Shown: in pieces, positions 39,101 through 49,312 of the stretch
How positions within the stretch are numbered: the first letter of the stretch is position 1
Layout of the letters: every line of letters begins with the position of its first letter
DNA from: Trochalopteron elliotii
Taxonomy: Eukaryota; Chordata; Aves; Passeriformes; Leiothrichidae
Assembly: GCA_024734555.1 (NCBI GenBank)
Contig: JANPWX010000029.1
Location: forward strand, 1,803,536-1,867,535
Length of the DNA: 64,000 bases
Direction: 5' to 3'
Translations under genes and position numbers: made by a program
The notes under the pieces: generated by a model
Database searches by the model: none
What the model saw: only the letters and a program-made list of their open reading frames with translations
Told to the model about the DNA's origin: nothing

Positions 39101-42100
39101 TCTGATTTTGTAGTATTTGCTGTATTATCTCTTAAAAGTAACACCTCACAAAGATTTTGGGGTTAGGCTGAATTTTTTTTTTAATGCAGAGCTAAATGAC
39201 AGACAAATGCAGTGTTTTTTTAATTGCCACTGGTTCTTGTGTAGAATATTTGATCTAGTGGGGGAAAATCATTCTTTTTAAAGTCAGTTTGTGAAAATCA
39301 GGGTCAACATTTCCCCATACATAAAAGATTATTTGACAAAATTGTTGTTCTAATTGAGATATCCTGATAATTCCTCTTCAGAGGATCACCACTGCCACCT
39401 GTTAAACTTAATGCAAAGTGATAGTAGGAGCTTGACTCACTCTTTGGCACACTTGCTTGTCCCTCTATTATTAACCAATAAAGTCAGTGCTGGCAGTCCT
39501 TCAGATTTGAGACAAAAGTGAGAGAGAAGGGACAACAGAAGTTCAACAACTGGCCCTATTGTTCCAAGGGAGTTTCATAGAACAAAGACATAGTTTCAAA
39601 CAGCAGAAAGTTTGAATAAACAGAATCTATAACCTGTTTATTGGCACATAACACAAATCTTCTCTTCATTGAAGAAGGCAAAAGTAGTCTAAATTGAAAC
39701 ACTGCTACTGAAATGCTAAACCACTGGAACAGGGAGAACTGTAGATGAAGTAGAGAAGCAGTTTGCATTAACCAAGGGGAGTTGTGCCTCTGAGGAGGGA
39801 AGAGAACCTTGGAACAGCCTGTGCCTGCCAGCACCACTGCTGAGTGCAACAGGCTGAAACTTTGGTGTTCAACGTGGGCACACAGGGACCAGGAAAACAA
39901 CATCAAATAGCAGCGTGGAAAACACCACAAGGTAGGGAAGGAAAAGAGGTGCATGGGAGGAGATTATATTTATTCCTGCATGGTCCTCAGATGCCTGGCA
40001 CAAGCAGTGAGCTCCAGCAGTGGAGCTGGTGGCTCTGCAGTGCTGGTGCTGCAGCCCTGCAGAGTGGGGATGTGCCAGCAGGGCAGGTCACTGTGTCTGT
40101 GTGCAGTGTGCAAACAAGAGTCATTGGTGGAATGAAAGAAATCCTGTGTTAAGGGTGTGTATTTTGTCTGTAGCAAAGTTCAGGACCAGCAGTCATCTGA
40201 ATTGGTACCAACTGATCTATTCATAAATACCACAACTGACTGGCCAGTGAAAATAACTAATTATTTAACTAGGATAAAAAGTGAAAAGCTGAAAGCAGTT
40301 TATAATGTAGTCAAATAAATACAGATGTTTCCTGATCTTCTCATATAATGAAGCCAATTGGTGAATAAAAGAAAATGTGGCTGTTTGTAGGTAAACTTCT
40401 CAAAGAGCTTCATCTGTTTCCCTTGATACCTGACTATAAGATATTTATCTTTTACTCCAAAATTATAGTGTTCAAATGATTTTAATTTCAGTATTCTCCA
40501 AGTTTGGCATGAAGTTTATGTGGATTTTTTATGTGACTTTTTGAATTGATGCAGTTCTCAGTTTAAAATGGGGGGTTTTTTTTGGGAACCTCTTCATTTT
40601 AGGTGAATTATTTTCTCAATCCCTTAAAGTCTTTCTTACTGGTTTACTGATGGCACTCCTAGTAGGATTAGAAATGCAGAGTTAAAGGCTGGCATCTCTG
40701 TCATTTCTAAAACCTGTTAGGAGCAACACCATTCAGAATATAAACACAAGTTCTCAGCCGAATAATGCTTTAAACTTTTTATTCTACTGTACAGGTTACA
40801 ATTTACTATTATTTCTAAGTGACATGGTATTTACAGTGAAGAAGCACCTTGTGACTAAAGAGCTGACAGCTGCTAGTGCTCAGAAATCTTTATATGTGCC
40901 TGGGGACCTTCATAAAATATAGAGTGTGCGTGTTCCTAGCTTGTGAAGCAAGGTATAGAGAAACAATTAAGGTTTTGTCTGTGTTGACAGCTGATTCAGG
41001 TTTTTTGAGAGTTCCCAATTAAACAGTTATGGAAGTAGAAAAGCTTATTACCAGTGACTTCTGCTGTTTCTTGAGAGCACAGTTTATCAAGTCATGACCA
41101 GCAGTTTATTTTTTTTTTTCACTTTTTAAATCTTGATTTAAGCGCATAAAAATAAGAAAAAAGGCTTTTCATTAATTCAGTGAAGTATCAACAGCTCATT
41201 TATCCACTGGTTGTTTACTACAGATTTTTGTAGAACTTTTGCTAAATAATTGAACTCAGTTTAGTGTATCAGTGAAGATAAAGAGCCATGCAGTGAATTT
41301 ATCAAAAAATACCTTATACATGTATATACAGACAGTCAACTGGAAACCAAGGAGAACTCACTGTCCTTTTCTGACATAATTGAAAATTCTTTAACAACAG
41401 AGACCTAAATGTTCTGAGCTAGACTAGAAAGAAAATGACATTTTTTTACTGGTGAAAACTGACTTTAAATTCTGTGGGACCATGGTGTAATTGTTGTATT
41501 ACTTTGTGCCACATGAGCCTAAGTGTGCATTGCAACGTATATAGTCAATTTAGATACTAAATGGTAGTTCTCCTATATTAGGATTTCACTTCATTCTTTT
41601 CTTATATTGTCTTTAAAACTGACTACTCTTCTAACTTTGCATTTTCCATGGAGCTGCAGTTGTTATTCCTTCATAGCAAAATACTCTGCTTGTGTGACAG
41701 GAGATAGTATCAGGTGTTGAGCAGGTTGGTTGACATAAAAAAGCAAATTGAAAAGAATTCTTTCTGTGTTCTTTATGCTAGCTATCACTTTAAGTACACA
41801 GAAATTCCTAATCTTCTCCTGTGTTTCTGTGATGGATTTTATTTAAAAATTCACTATCTCTTAAAAGAAAACAGGCATTTAACAATATTATTCCACAATT
41901 TGATCCATTTTGCGGCTGGAAATAGAAAATATGCACTCTAACTCTTTTTCATAAAATTCTATTAAAAAACCCAAATGCCATCTCCAAAACCCACTCTGAC
42001 TTTGATGGCGTTTGGACCAGGGCTGGGGAGTTTACAAGGACTTCATGATTTGCCATGAGGCTTCACATTCTGTTCTTTCTCTGCTGCTTGTAAAGGAAAA

Positions 42101-44760
42101 AGTAACAGGAGCTGAATTTTATTCTCTGGGGGTTGGTTTGTTTGGAGATACTCAGGGATATCTGACTGGCTCTAAGATGGATGCTGGAGAAAATCCCTCC
42201 TGTTGCCTTCAGTGACTGTTGTGTTGGTTAAACCAAGATATCTCCATGCTTTGAATGGGACATTCCAGGTCTGGGAATCTTTCCCTTCTATCTGTCTGTG
42301 CATCTCTGCTGAAATAAGGATAAGTAAATCTCCAGATTTACGGGAGGCTGAGTGCAGAGGTGCTGGAAGCTCTCAGGTGTGCCCAGGAGCTGCTGCTGGC
42401 CCGTGGGGTCAGCTCTGAGCAGGGCTTCCCCAGTGTTCTGCTGCCAGACACAGAATAATAGGGGAGGCTCAGCCTGGAGTTTTCTCTCTGCTGGCACTTA
42501 ATCAGCAAGGGGGAGGAGGAGGAGAAGTGCTCCCAGGGAGAGCACAGAAGGGTGAAGTACAGAGGAGAGCAGAGCAATTGCTTACAGAATTGCATACATC
42601 TGTCTCCTTCAGGTTTGAGAATGGACAATTGGTAGGAATGGCATATCACTTTAGAATAAATGAAACTGTACTCCTTTTACCATTCCTCAGAGCTTGGAAA
42701 AGTTGGAAAGATTGGCTAAGAAAGTAAAGTGTTAGCCTGAAGAGTTGCACTTCAGTGGGGGCTGTGTGGGGTGGATAATAGTCATGTTTGCTACCTAGTT
42801 CCATCCTCTTGTCTTCTCAAATCTGATTTTGTCTTTAATCAACATCAGAACTTGAGGGGATCTCAGGCCATAAATGTGTACTTCTCTCTAAACCAACATA
42901 TCATCAAAATCAAGCTCATCACCATAAGGTGATGCCAGAAATGTGGCTGGTGGGATACAGTGGGAAAGGCCCTGGCTCTGTGTAAGAACTTCTCAGCAAT
43001 AGCTGAACCCTCACAGCCCCGTACCAGCTGCAGTGGAGAAAATCAACTCTATCCCAGCCAAAAGAAGCCCAGCATGGGCATCTCAGAGTCAGAAAGGGGC
43101 AAGGCAGATTATAAAAAACTGTTAAAGAATCCTCCTGTCATCGATGAGAGAAGCCAGGAAATGAACTTTACATTCAAACCATGCATTGCAACGTGCACAA
43201 ACATTTCTGTTTGCTGCTTCTAGGCAGTTCACTGCAGAAGGGGCCAAAGCAGACTGAATTTATAAAGAATTGAGCAAAATTAAGTGTGCATGAGAGAGTT
43301 TTAAAAAGAGAGACCTCTTCCAGAGATTGGACCTAAATTGTGGTACTCCTGCCAGCAAAATCATTATAGCTCTGGACATAAAAAGGAAGAAGAGAATTGA
43401 TTGTAGTAGCAAAGACTGTGAGTGATATTTATCCTTTTGATTTTAGACTTAGCCCAGTCTTGAACTTGATGTCGTGTTGAAGGCACATTTATCTTATCTG
43501 TGCATTACTGGTTCCAGAGATCTTCCTCTGAGGCATCTTGTAGCCATCACAGCTGGATTAGATTAATCTTCAGAAGGGCAATTCATGCAATTTGTGATCA
43601 CCCAAATGAGACCTCTGCCTAGGGGTTAGGTGAAAGTAACCTTTGCTTAAATGCTGATGCTTTCTAGGCTTAGCAGGGATAATGAGTACAGCAGTACATC
43701 ACTGAATTCAGCACACTGTTAGTAAGTGTTTATATCCTAAATAACTGAAACAGTAAATTTCTGTACAAGGAAGTGCACTAAAGAGATAATAGAAGTAATG
43801 TCCTCATTTAAGGGAAAACATCTATTCTATTGAGAGACTGTTCACAGCGTGTAGATTATGGGCAATGATGATCAAGTACATAACATTATATTACACTGCT
43901 AGACTAGAATACTGCTGGTCTGGTTTTGTATGAGACATTATGTACACTGTAAGGGAGCAGCTGGGTTTAACTTCCTTCCTTTAATGGAAATTGTCTAGTG
44001 GTTTCTGCAGGAGGGGATGAAGGGACTGAGGGTGGAGACCACTAAGCTCTGTTTCGTGTGAAAAAGCAAAAACCTTGTGACTTTCTATTTTTGGTGCTGT
44101 GTTCTTCAAGGGAAAGAAGATTCTTTCTTTTGCACCAATAAGGATCTGATGTTATTTATCTCTTTTAGTGTCACCAGCAAGGCAGTAGATGCTACAAGAA
44201 TCTGAAAAAAGCTTTCAGTGTGCAAGAAGGGATTCTGCCTGCATATTTCAGTCCTGCTTTGCCAGTGACATTTTTAGGGAAGGGCAGTTCAGTGCTAACC
44301 CCAGGTGTAAGGGGTGCTGTCTCACACTAAGAAGCCACCCTTGGTGCCTGCTCATGCTGGCAGTGCAGTTTGGCTTGTGGGCCAGCCAGAAGCTGTGTGG
44401 GCACACAGCAGGGCAGTCTGAGTGGCCAGGGCATGGCAAGCAGTGGGACTGCTGCCTTTGCTTGCCCCCTACAAGGGCTATGCCTGAGCTCCCAATATCA
44501 CTTAGAGCTGTGAGGATGATACTCCTTGAAGGAGACACTAAACCTTGACCCCAGGCCAGGCTGTGCCTGCCTTTCCTCTCTCCAGTCCATAAGTGCTGCA
44601 GTTTGTGCTGGCAATGGGGCAAGGAGGGCTGAGTTGTTCTTGCTGAACTTTGTCATCAGGATTCCACGTGGAGTATTCTGGCAGGCTGAGTGGATATGAA
44701 ATGACTGAGGTATTTTTTTCATCTTTTGTGAGAACTATACTTATCTGCAAAGTAATAGTA
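36123..44760 (+). other. TENM2: TENM2 large intron, 3' part: no gene seen
   Basis: A GC-richer tail (36123-36440) follows the LTR, then AT-rich intron resumes. A short AAT/ATG microsatellite is at 38872-38914. Small G+C-richer patches near 39800-40130 and 42340-42560 have open frames of about 100 codons, but no recognisable domains, start context or splice structure. Nothing else can be supported. Confidence 0.75.
38872..38914. repeat. AAT / ATG trinucleotide microsatellite
   Basis: An interrupted array of AAT units, then GATGATGATGAT, then AAATAAAAATAATAAT. It is a compound imperfect microsatellite and may be length-variable between individuals. Confidence 0.85.
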
Positions 44761-44799
44761 GGGTGCCCAAAGGAGGGCAGGCAGAATGGGGAAGGGCTC

Positions 44800-45195
44800 T
44801 GAGGGGAAGCCATGTGGGGAGCTACTGAGGGCACTTGGTCTGTACAACTGGAGAGGAGGAGAATGAGGAGAGACCTCATAGAGCAGGGGAGGGGAAGAGG
44901 AGGGGCAGACACTGATCTCTGCCCTGTGGTGACAGTGACAGGACCCAAGGGAAGGTCCTACAGTTGTGTCAGGGCAGGTTTATGTTGGATATTAGAAAAA
45001 AAGTCTTCACCCAGAGTATGGTTGGGCACAGGAACAGAGTCCCCAGGGAAGAGGTCACAGCACCAGGCTGGCAGAGTTCAAGAGGTGTTTGGGCAATGCT
45101 CTCAGGCACAGGATGTGAGGGTTGGGCTGTCCTGCACAGGGCCAGGAGTCAGACTTGATGATCCCCTTCCAACTCAACTTACTTTGTGAATTACT
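44800..45195 (+). mobile_element. CR1 LINE 3' fragment, plus strand
   Basis: In sense orientation this reads in the order expected for a CR1 3' end. It runs 'ctggagaggaggagaatgag', 'gagagacctcatagagcag', 'gacagtgacaggacccaagg', 'gggcaggtttatgttggata', 'ttagaaaaaaagtcttcacc', 'ggcacaggaacagagtcccc' and finally 'gacttgatgatccccttcca' followed by 'actcaacttactttgtgaat'. These correspond to the end of ORF2 and the 3' tail with its ATTCTGTG-like terminus. It is the best preserved CR1 in the window but is 5'-truncated and non-coding. Confidence 0.9.
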
Positions 45196-48012
45196 GGACA
45201 AATTATTTCTGTGCATCCAGATTTTATTTGTTCTCTGTGTGAATATATAAGAGTGGTCTACTGGTGCCATTAGTACCTTAATGTGCAATAATGGCTGACT
45301 AAATGAGAGAAGTGTATGTTAGTGGAAGCAGTTCATGTGTCATTCAGGACATGTGGGCAGTTTCATTTTAGGAAAACAAGGCACATGATCCAGAATAAGA
45401 AAAGGTCTAGAGAATGTAACTGTAGTATTTCCATCTTCCTTTCCTCAGATTTTACAGTAAAATAAGGGCTACAAAGGTATCAGGAATTATAGAGAAAATT
45501 TTCCATATTTCTAGATGTAAAATACATATCTGAAAACCTCTTTTTATTATGTATGTATGTAGATGTGAAAATAATTATTATCCAAGGACAAGATATTCTG
45601 CCATTATATGCTGCCTTACAGAAAAGTCTCAAATAATACTTTGCAGAAGCAAATGCCAAAAGTTAGTATAAAAAACTAATTTAAAATCTACTGGCAAAGA
45701 GCATGCCTTTACTAGACAGGGAAATTTCTAGAATATTTCATGTCTACCATTAGGTCATAAGACTATAAAGGGATTTCTGAGAAGCAGCATAGAAAATCCT
45801 TTCCCAGAGGTTCAGGGGCTGATTCCATTTGTGCTCTTGGTATGATCCACTTCTCAATTTTTTAAAATTTGATCAGTTACTGGAAAATGCCGAGTTCCCA
45901 GATAATCGAACTCAGATGGGTGAATGAGTTTTGTGAATAGTGTATTTCAGTGCCTATACCATTTTCCTCAGACAAAGTAAGAACAGGATGCTTATCAAAG
46001 TGAAATCATCTGGGCTTGTAACGGCTGTTAAAATCCACAGAATATCATCAAAATGTTTTACTGTGTATGTACAACAGCTTAATTAAGCTAATATAGTCAT
46101 AATTTATATGTATTTGTAGACATGCCACCAGCAAACAAGAAAATTTGAAAAACTTCATTTTCATGATGAGTTTAGTAATTTTATCGTGTATCTAATGTCA
46201 ACATGTACTCTGCTTGGGATGGGCTACTATGATTCCGTTCAGCCCATTTTTTACATTTATTTTGGTTTGATTTTGATCCTTTTATCAATAAGTTTAAGGT
46301 TAGTTTGCTAGTATGGTTGAAGCAAAACTCTGCTCAATCAAACTGTTTTTGTTAAACGTCTTCTACTGAAATTGCACATGATTAAAGTTTACATTTTCCT
46401 TAAAAGTAGTTTTATCTGTCATGCTAGAACTCATCACTTATTACAAAAAAAAAAAAATGAAGTGCCCTTGAGAAGCTCATTTTTAGGACTGTTGAGTTCC
46501 CTGCTTTTGACTAAACCACTAAATTTCTGACTACTACATTAAATATTAGAAGGCAGGTAAAATATGCTCCTAATTAGAAGGGTTTGGGTTAATTCGGTGT
46601 TGAAAGCTTTTTTCATGTCAGCTTTGTTATATTATTTTTATACATTGCCACTAAATGCTCCATTCCTTGAGAAGCGTTGCCTGGTGAGAATTCTTCACCT
46701 GGCACTGTGGTCACGGGGCTGTTTGACCCCAGGGTGACAGAGCCGCGCATGAGCCCGGGCACTGTGTGCTGAGGACTGGGTCAGGCTTCCAGAAGAAATC
46801 CATCCCCTTCCTTTAACTGATGAGCTTCAGGAATAAATTCAAACTGGGCCCCAGTTTTACATTTTACATGTGTACACACACCCCTTATCCAAAATGTGCT
46901 TTGGCAGTTAGACATGGGACTGGAGAGAGCTGATGCAGGAAGGGGAACCAGATGCATTTAAAACTCTATGAGCTTTCCTGGCTAATCTGAGAAAGAAGTT
47001 CTAATACTTAAAAAAAAAATGTAGTTACCTTCTTTATTAATAGAAGACAGTTATTTGTGTGTTTTATTTAGTGCATGAACTTCCATTGTTTAGCTTCATT
47101 CTGACAAATGTATAGAGGAAGAGGAGAAAATATAAATCGATAATATTTGGACAAATAAAACTACTGTTTTAGAAACACAGAGCACAGAGCTGGTTTCCCT
47201 GTGAATTAAGAAATTAGTTAAATAATTGGCAGTTATATTGCCAGCAACTTCAGTCTGGTTTTTGTTTTTAGCCCAATAAAATGAAGCTCAAATTACTTTG
47301 CTTTTCAAAATCTTTGAAAGCCTTAGAGACCAGTGAATATTTCCCTTTATTTTTTTACTGCCCTGTTCATTACTGTAGGAAACAAGTACATAAGCAGAAA
47401 TCAGGCAACAACTCTGGACTTTCTGAGAACCCTGGGGGACTCTGTGTGCTTTAAAAATGTATAAGATTTTGTCCACTGAGTCGTTATTAACTGCTAGAGA
47501 TCACGTGCTTTGACATTGTCTCAGAAAGTTTTGCCTTTAAACCAAATGACCTCCTGATTCTGGTATTGATGCATTCTTTCTTCTGGAATTCCGGGGGAAA
47601 AGAAAACAGTTACAATGTAAGGTCTGCCTTGGTTTCTTTAGCAGATATTAAATTACCAGTTGGACCAAATGTAAATATAAAATTGGTGACAAAGTTCCAT
47701 GGTACCTGACTGATGGATTTGCATTCTTTCACTGTCTCTGTGAAAGACTTGTGTGAGAATGAGCTTGATTAAAAAAAAAAAATCTTTTTTGAGTAATCAG
47801 AAGCATAACTTCAAAACTCATGCTCTCTCCTACAAATATGAGGTTACATACACACTAAAGCAGGTCCTGTCATTAGCACTTGTCATGAGGTTTATGTTAA
47901 TCACACACCTAAATGATTAATTATTTGGGGCCAAGAGAGTAGCCTAAAATTTGGAGACCTTTGTTTTGTATATTTCATCCATTTTAGATACTTTCAGTAT
48001 TTTCATGGTAAG
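45196..48012 (+). other. TENM2: TENM2 large intron, last part before the short LTR: no gene seen
   Basis: AT-rich intron. It contains a perfect 14-bp palindrome AGCTTAATTAAGCT (46076-46089) and a CpG-containing patch near 46680-46790, but no open frame of interest and no recognised transposon. Confidence 0.75.
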
Positions 48013-48313
48013 TGTAGCCCTGGTTTCATGCCTGAAATTGGTTTTCTGAAATTGTTTTTCCAGGGAATTTTCTGTAAACAAGAGACATGTTTTTGTAGTT
48101 ATAACTTTGCTTTTCATTCCTTCTCCTAGGAGGGACTTCTTCTTGATGTCCCTCTGGTCTGACCAGTGTGATTGAAGAGGTTTGTCTTTTTGTCACCAAT
48201 CAAATTGGTCTGTGTAAAATAGGATATAAGGGAGACACATCCCTAAAATAAAGGAGTCATTTTCAGTCTTCTGAAACTCGGAGTCTGTGTCCTTGCAGTG
48301 TACAACAGCGTCA
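48013..48313 (+). mobile_element. Short solo LTR, copy 1 (upstream of second coding exon)
   Basis: A 301-bp element starts TGTAGCCCTGG and ends ACAGCGTCA. It is clearly homologous along its whole length to copy 2 at 48731-49038, in the same orientation. Flanking 6-mers GGTAAG (48007-48012) and GTTAAG (48314-48319) match at 5 of 6 bases, consistent with an aged 6-bp target-site duplication. It carries a CCAAT-type palindrome ACCAATCAAATTGGT (48195-48209), a TATA-like GATATAAGGG (TATAAG at 48225-48230) and AATAAA (48247-48252), the normal order U3-R-U5. A 6-bp duplication and this short size fit class II (ERVK-like) avian LTRs. The family name is unknown to me. It ends 129 bp before the exon. 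Confidence 0.85.
48195..48252 (+). promoter_or_regulatory. LTR promoter / poly(A) signal cluster, copy 1
   Basis: Within 58 bp lie two opposed CCAAT boxes (CCAAT 48196-48200 and ATTGG 48204-48208), a TATA-like TATAAG (48225-48230) and AATAAA (48247-48252). This is the usual core of a retroviral LTR. It points in the direction of TENM2, with the second coding exon starting about 190 bp further on. Whether it is active cannot be told from sequence. Confidence 0.5.
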
Positions 48314-48393
48314 GTTAAGTGTTGCTAGACCAATGCACCAGAGATTTCTGCAAGTATTTCATTGGAGTACAGCAGAACCGAGCAATATTTAAA

Positions 48394-48413
48394 AAGTAAT
48401 TTTTAAATTACTT
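48394..48413. repeat. 20-bp inverted repeat at the branch-point region
   Basis: AAGTAATTT and AAATTACTT are perfect 9-bp complements separated by TT. The structure lies 30-49 bases upstream of the exon start, where the lariat branch point of this acceptor is expected. Confidence 0.8.
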
Positions 48414-48420
48414 CACTTTA

Positions 48421-48442
48421 TATTTTTTCCTTGTCCTTGCAG
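48421..48442 (+). other. TENM2: Splice acceptor of second TENM2 coding exon
   Basis: A T/C-rich tract ends TTGCAG at 48437-48442 with no competing AG close upstream. Using it gives a phase-1 exon whose first two bases (GA) complete the glycine codon begun at 11543. Confidence 0.9.
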
Positions 48443-48718
48443 GAACCAACTTCACCCTGGCGGAGCTGGGTATCTGCGAGCCGTCCCCGCACCGCAGCGG
48501 GTACTGCTCGGACATGGGCATCCTGCACCAGGGCTACTCGCTGAGCGCCGGCTCGGACAACGACTCGGACACGGAGGGCGGCGTGTCCCCGGAGCACGCC
48601 ATCCGCCTCTGGGGCCGGGGCATCAAATCCAGGAGGAGCTCCGGCCTCTCCAGCCGCGAGAACTCGGCCCTCACGCTCACCGACTCCGACAACGACAACA
48701 AGTCGGACGAGGAGAACG
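48443..48718 (+). CDS. TENM2: Teneurin-2, second coding exon (residues 76-168)
   Basis: This 276-bp GC-rich exon continues the intracellular Ten_N domain. It reads [16 protein letters not shown] from residue 76, [16 protein letters not shown] (94-109), [18 protein letters not shown] (126-143) and ALTLTDSD (151-158), ending DEENG. Two acidic clusters have EF-hand-like spacing: D114/D116/D118/E120 and D156/D158/D160/D164. Teneurin cytoplasmic tails are reported to have such motifs. K137, R139 and R140 form a basic patch next to serines. The released teneurin-2 intracellular domain is known to reach the nucleus and affect zic-1-dependent transcription. The exon ends AACG followed by GTAGGC, a middling donor in phase 1. 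The next exon, expected to encode a proline/serine-rich segment, is not in the window. Both sides of the exon are flanked by related LTRs. Confidence 0.96.
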
Positions 48719-48730
48719 GTAGGCCTTTTC
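48719..48730 (+). other. TENM2: Splice donor and the only remaining native intron before LTR copy 2
   Basis: The donor GTAGGC (48719-48724) has G at +4 and C at +6, and C at exon position -2, so it is weaker than the donor of the first coding exon. Only 12 intron bases precede the LTR. The last six (CTTTTC, 48725-48730) are the duplicated target site. Read through in frame, the intron gives G-R-P-F-L and then a TAG at 48733-48735 that lies inside the LTR. Confidence 0.85.
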
Positions 48731-49038
48731 TGTAGCCCTGGTTCCGTGCATGAGGTGTTTTGGTTTGCTGAAGTTCTTTTCCCAGGGAATTTTCTGTAAA
48801 CAGGAGACATGTTTTTGTAGCTGTAACTTTGTTTTTCATTCCTTCTCCTAGGAGGGACTTCTTCTTGATGTCCCTCTGGTCTGACCAATGTGATTGAAGA
48901 GGTTTGTCTTTGTTTCACCAATCAAATTGGTCTGTGTAGAATGGCATAAAAAGGGAGACACATCCCAAAAATAAAGGAGTCATTTTCAGCCTTTTCTGAG
49001 GTTGGGGTCTTGTGTCATTGTGGTGTAAAACAGCGTCA
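48731..49038 (+). mobile_element. Short solo LTR, copy 2 (12 bases after the splice donor)
   Basis: A 308-bp element starts TGTAGCCCTGG and ends ACAGCGTCA, homologous to copy 1 at 48013-48313 and in the same orientation. It is flanked by a perfect 6-bp target-site duplication CTTTTC (48725-48730 and 49039-49044), which proves insertion as a solo LTR, or as a provirus later reduced to one. It carries the palindrome ACCAATCAAATTGGT (48917-48931), a TATA-like CATAAAAAGG (48945-48954) and AATAAA (48970-48975). No viral genes remain. The fixed boundaries and 6-bp duplication fit an ERVK-like class II LTR. Confidence 0.92.
48970..48975 (+). terminator. Polyadenylation signal of LTR copy 2, in TENM2 sense
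   Basis: AATAAA lies 252 bases downstream of the exon end. The T/G-rich tail of the LTR (about 49000-49025) could act as downstream element. If used, it would end TENM2 transcripts prematurely within this intron. Use is not demonstrated. Confidence 0.45.
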
Positions 49039-49154
49039 CTTTTCCTTCAGTGTATTCCTAACCTCGCAAGGGCGTGACCATGCTTTAAATTACACCAGTG
49101 TGCTTTCAAAGGTGAAGTTTGTACTTTCTCAATTTGACTAAAGCTGGTTTTTAA

Positions 49155-49312
49155 ATGCAATTTTGGGATTTTTCTAATGCGTTTTGGGATTTTTTTAAAT
49201 ACTACGTTTTTGGGATGTTTTAGATGCGTTTTGGGTTTTTTTAGTTGCATTTTGGGATTTTTTTTAAAATGCGTTTTGGGATTTTTTTAAATGCATTTTG
49301 GGATTATTTTAG
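49155..49312. repeat. AT-rich 21-24 bp minisatellite, about 7 degenerate copies
   Basis: Degenerate tandem units of the form ATGCRTTTTGGGATTTTTTT with variable T-run and spacer are repeated about seven times. Each has a conserved TTTTGGG core. The array starts about 115 bp after LTR copy 2. The minus-strand open frame crossing it encodes a lysine/proline repeat and is an artefact of the array. Confidence 0.88.

Noticed and set aside
48418..48921. 167-codon minus-strand open frame across the second coding exon
   Set aside because: It is the antisense shadow of the GC-rich TENM2 exon running on into the LTR. The plus-strand exon has clear splice sites and a family match.
48013..49038. Reading the two short LTRs and the exon between them as a provirus
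   Set aside because: The sequence between the LTRs is native TENM2 exon and intron with no viral genes. Each LTR has its own different flanking duplication.
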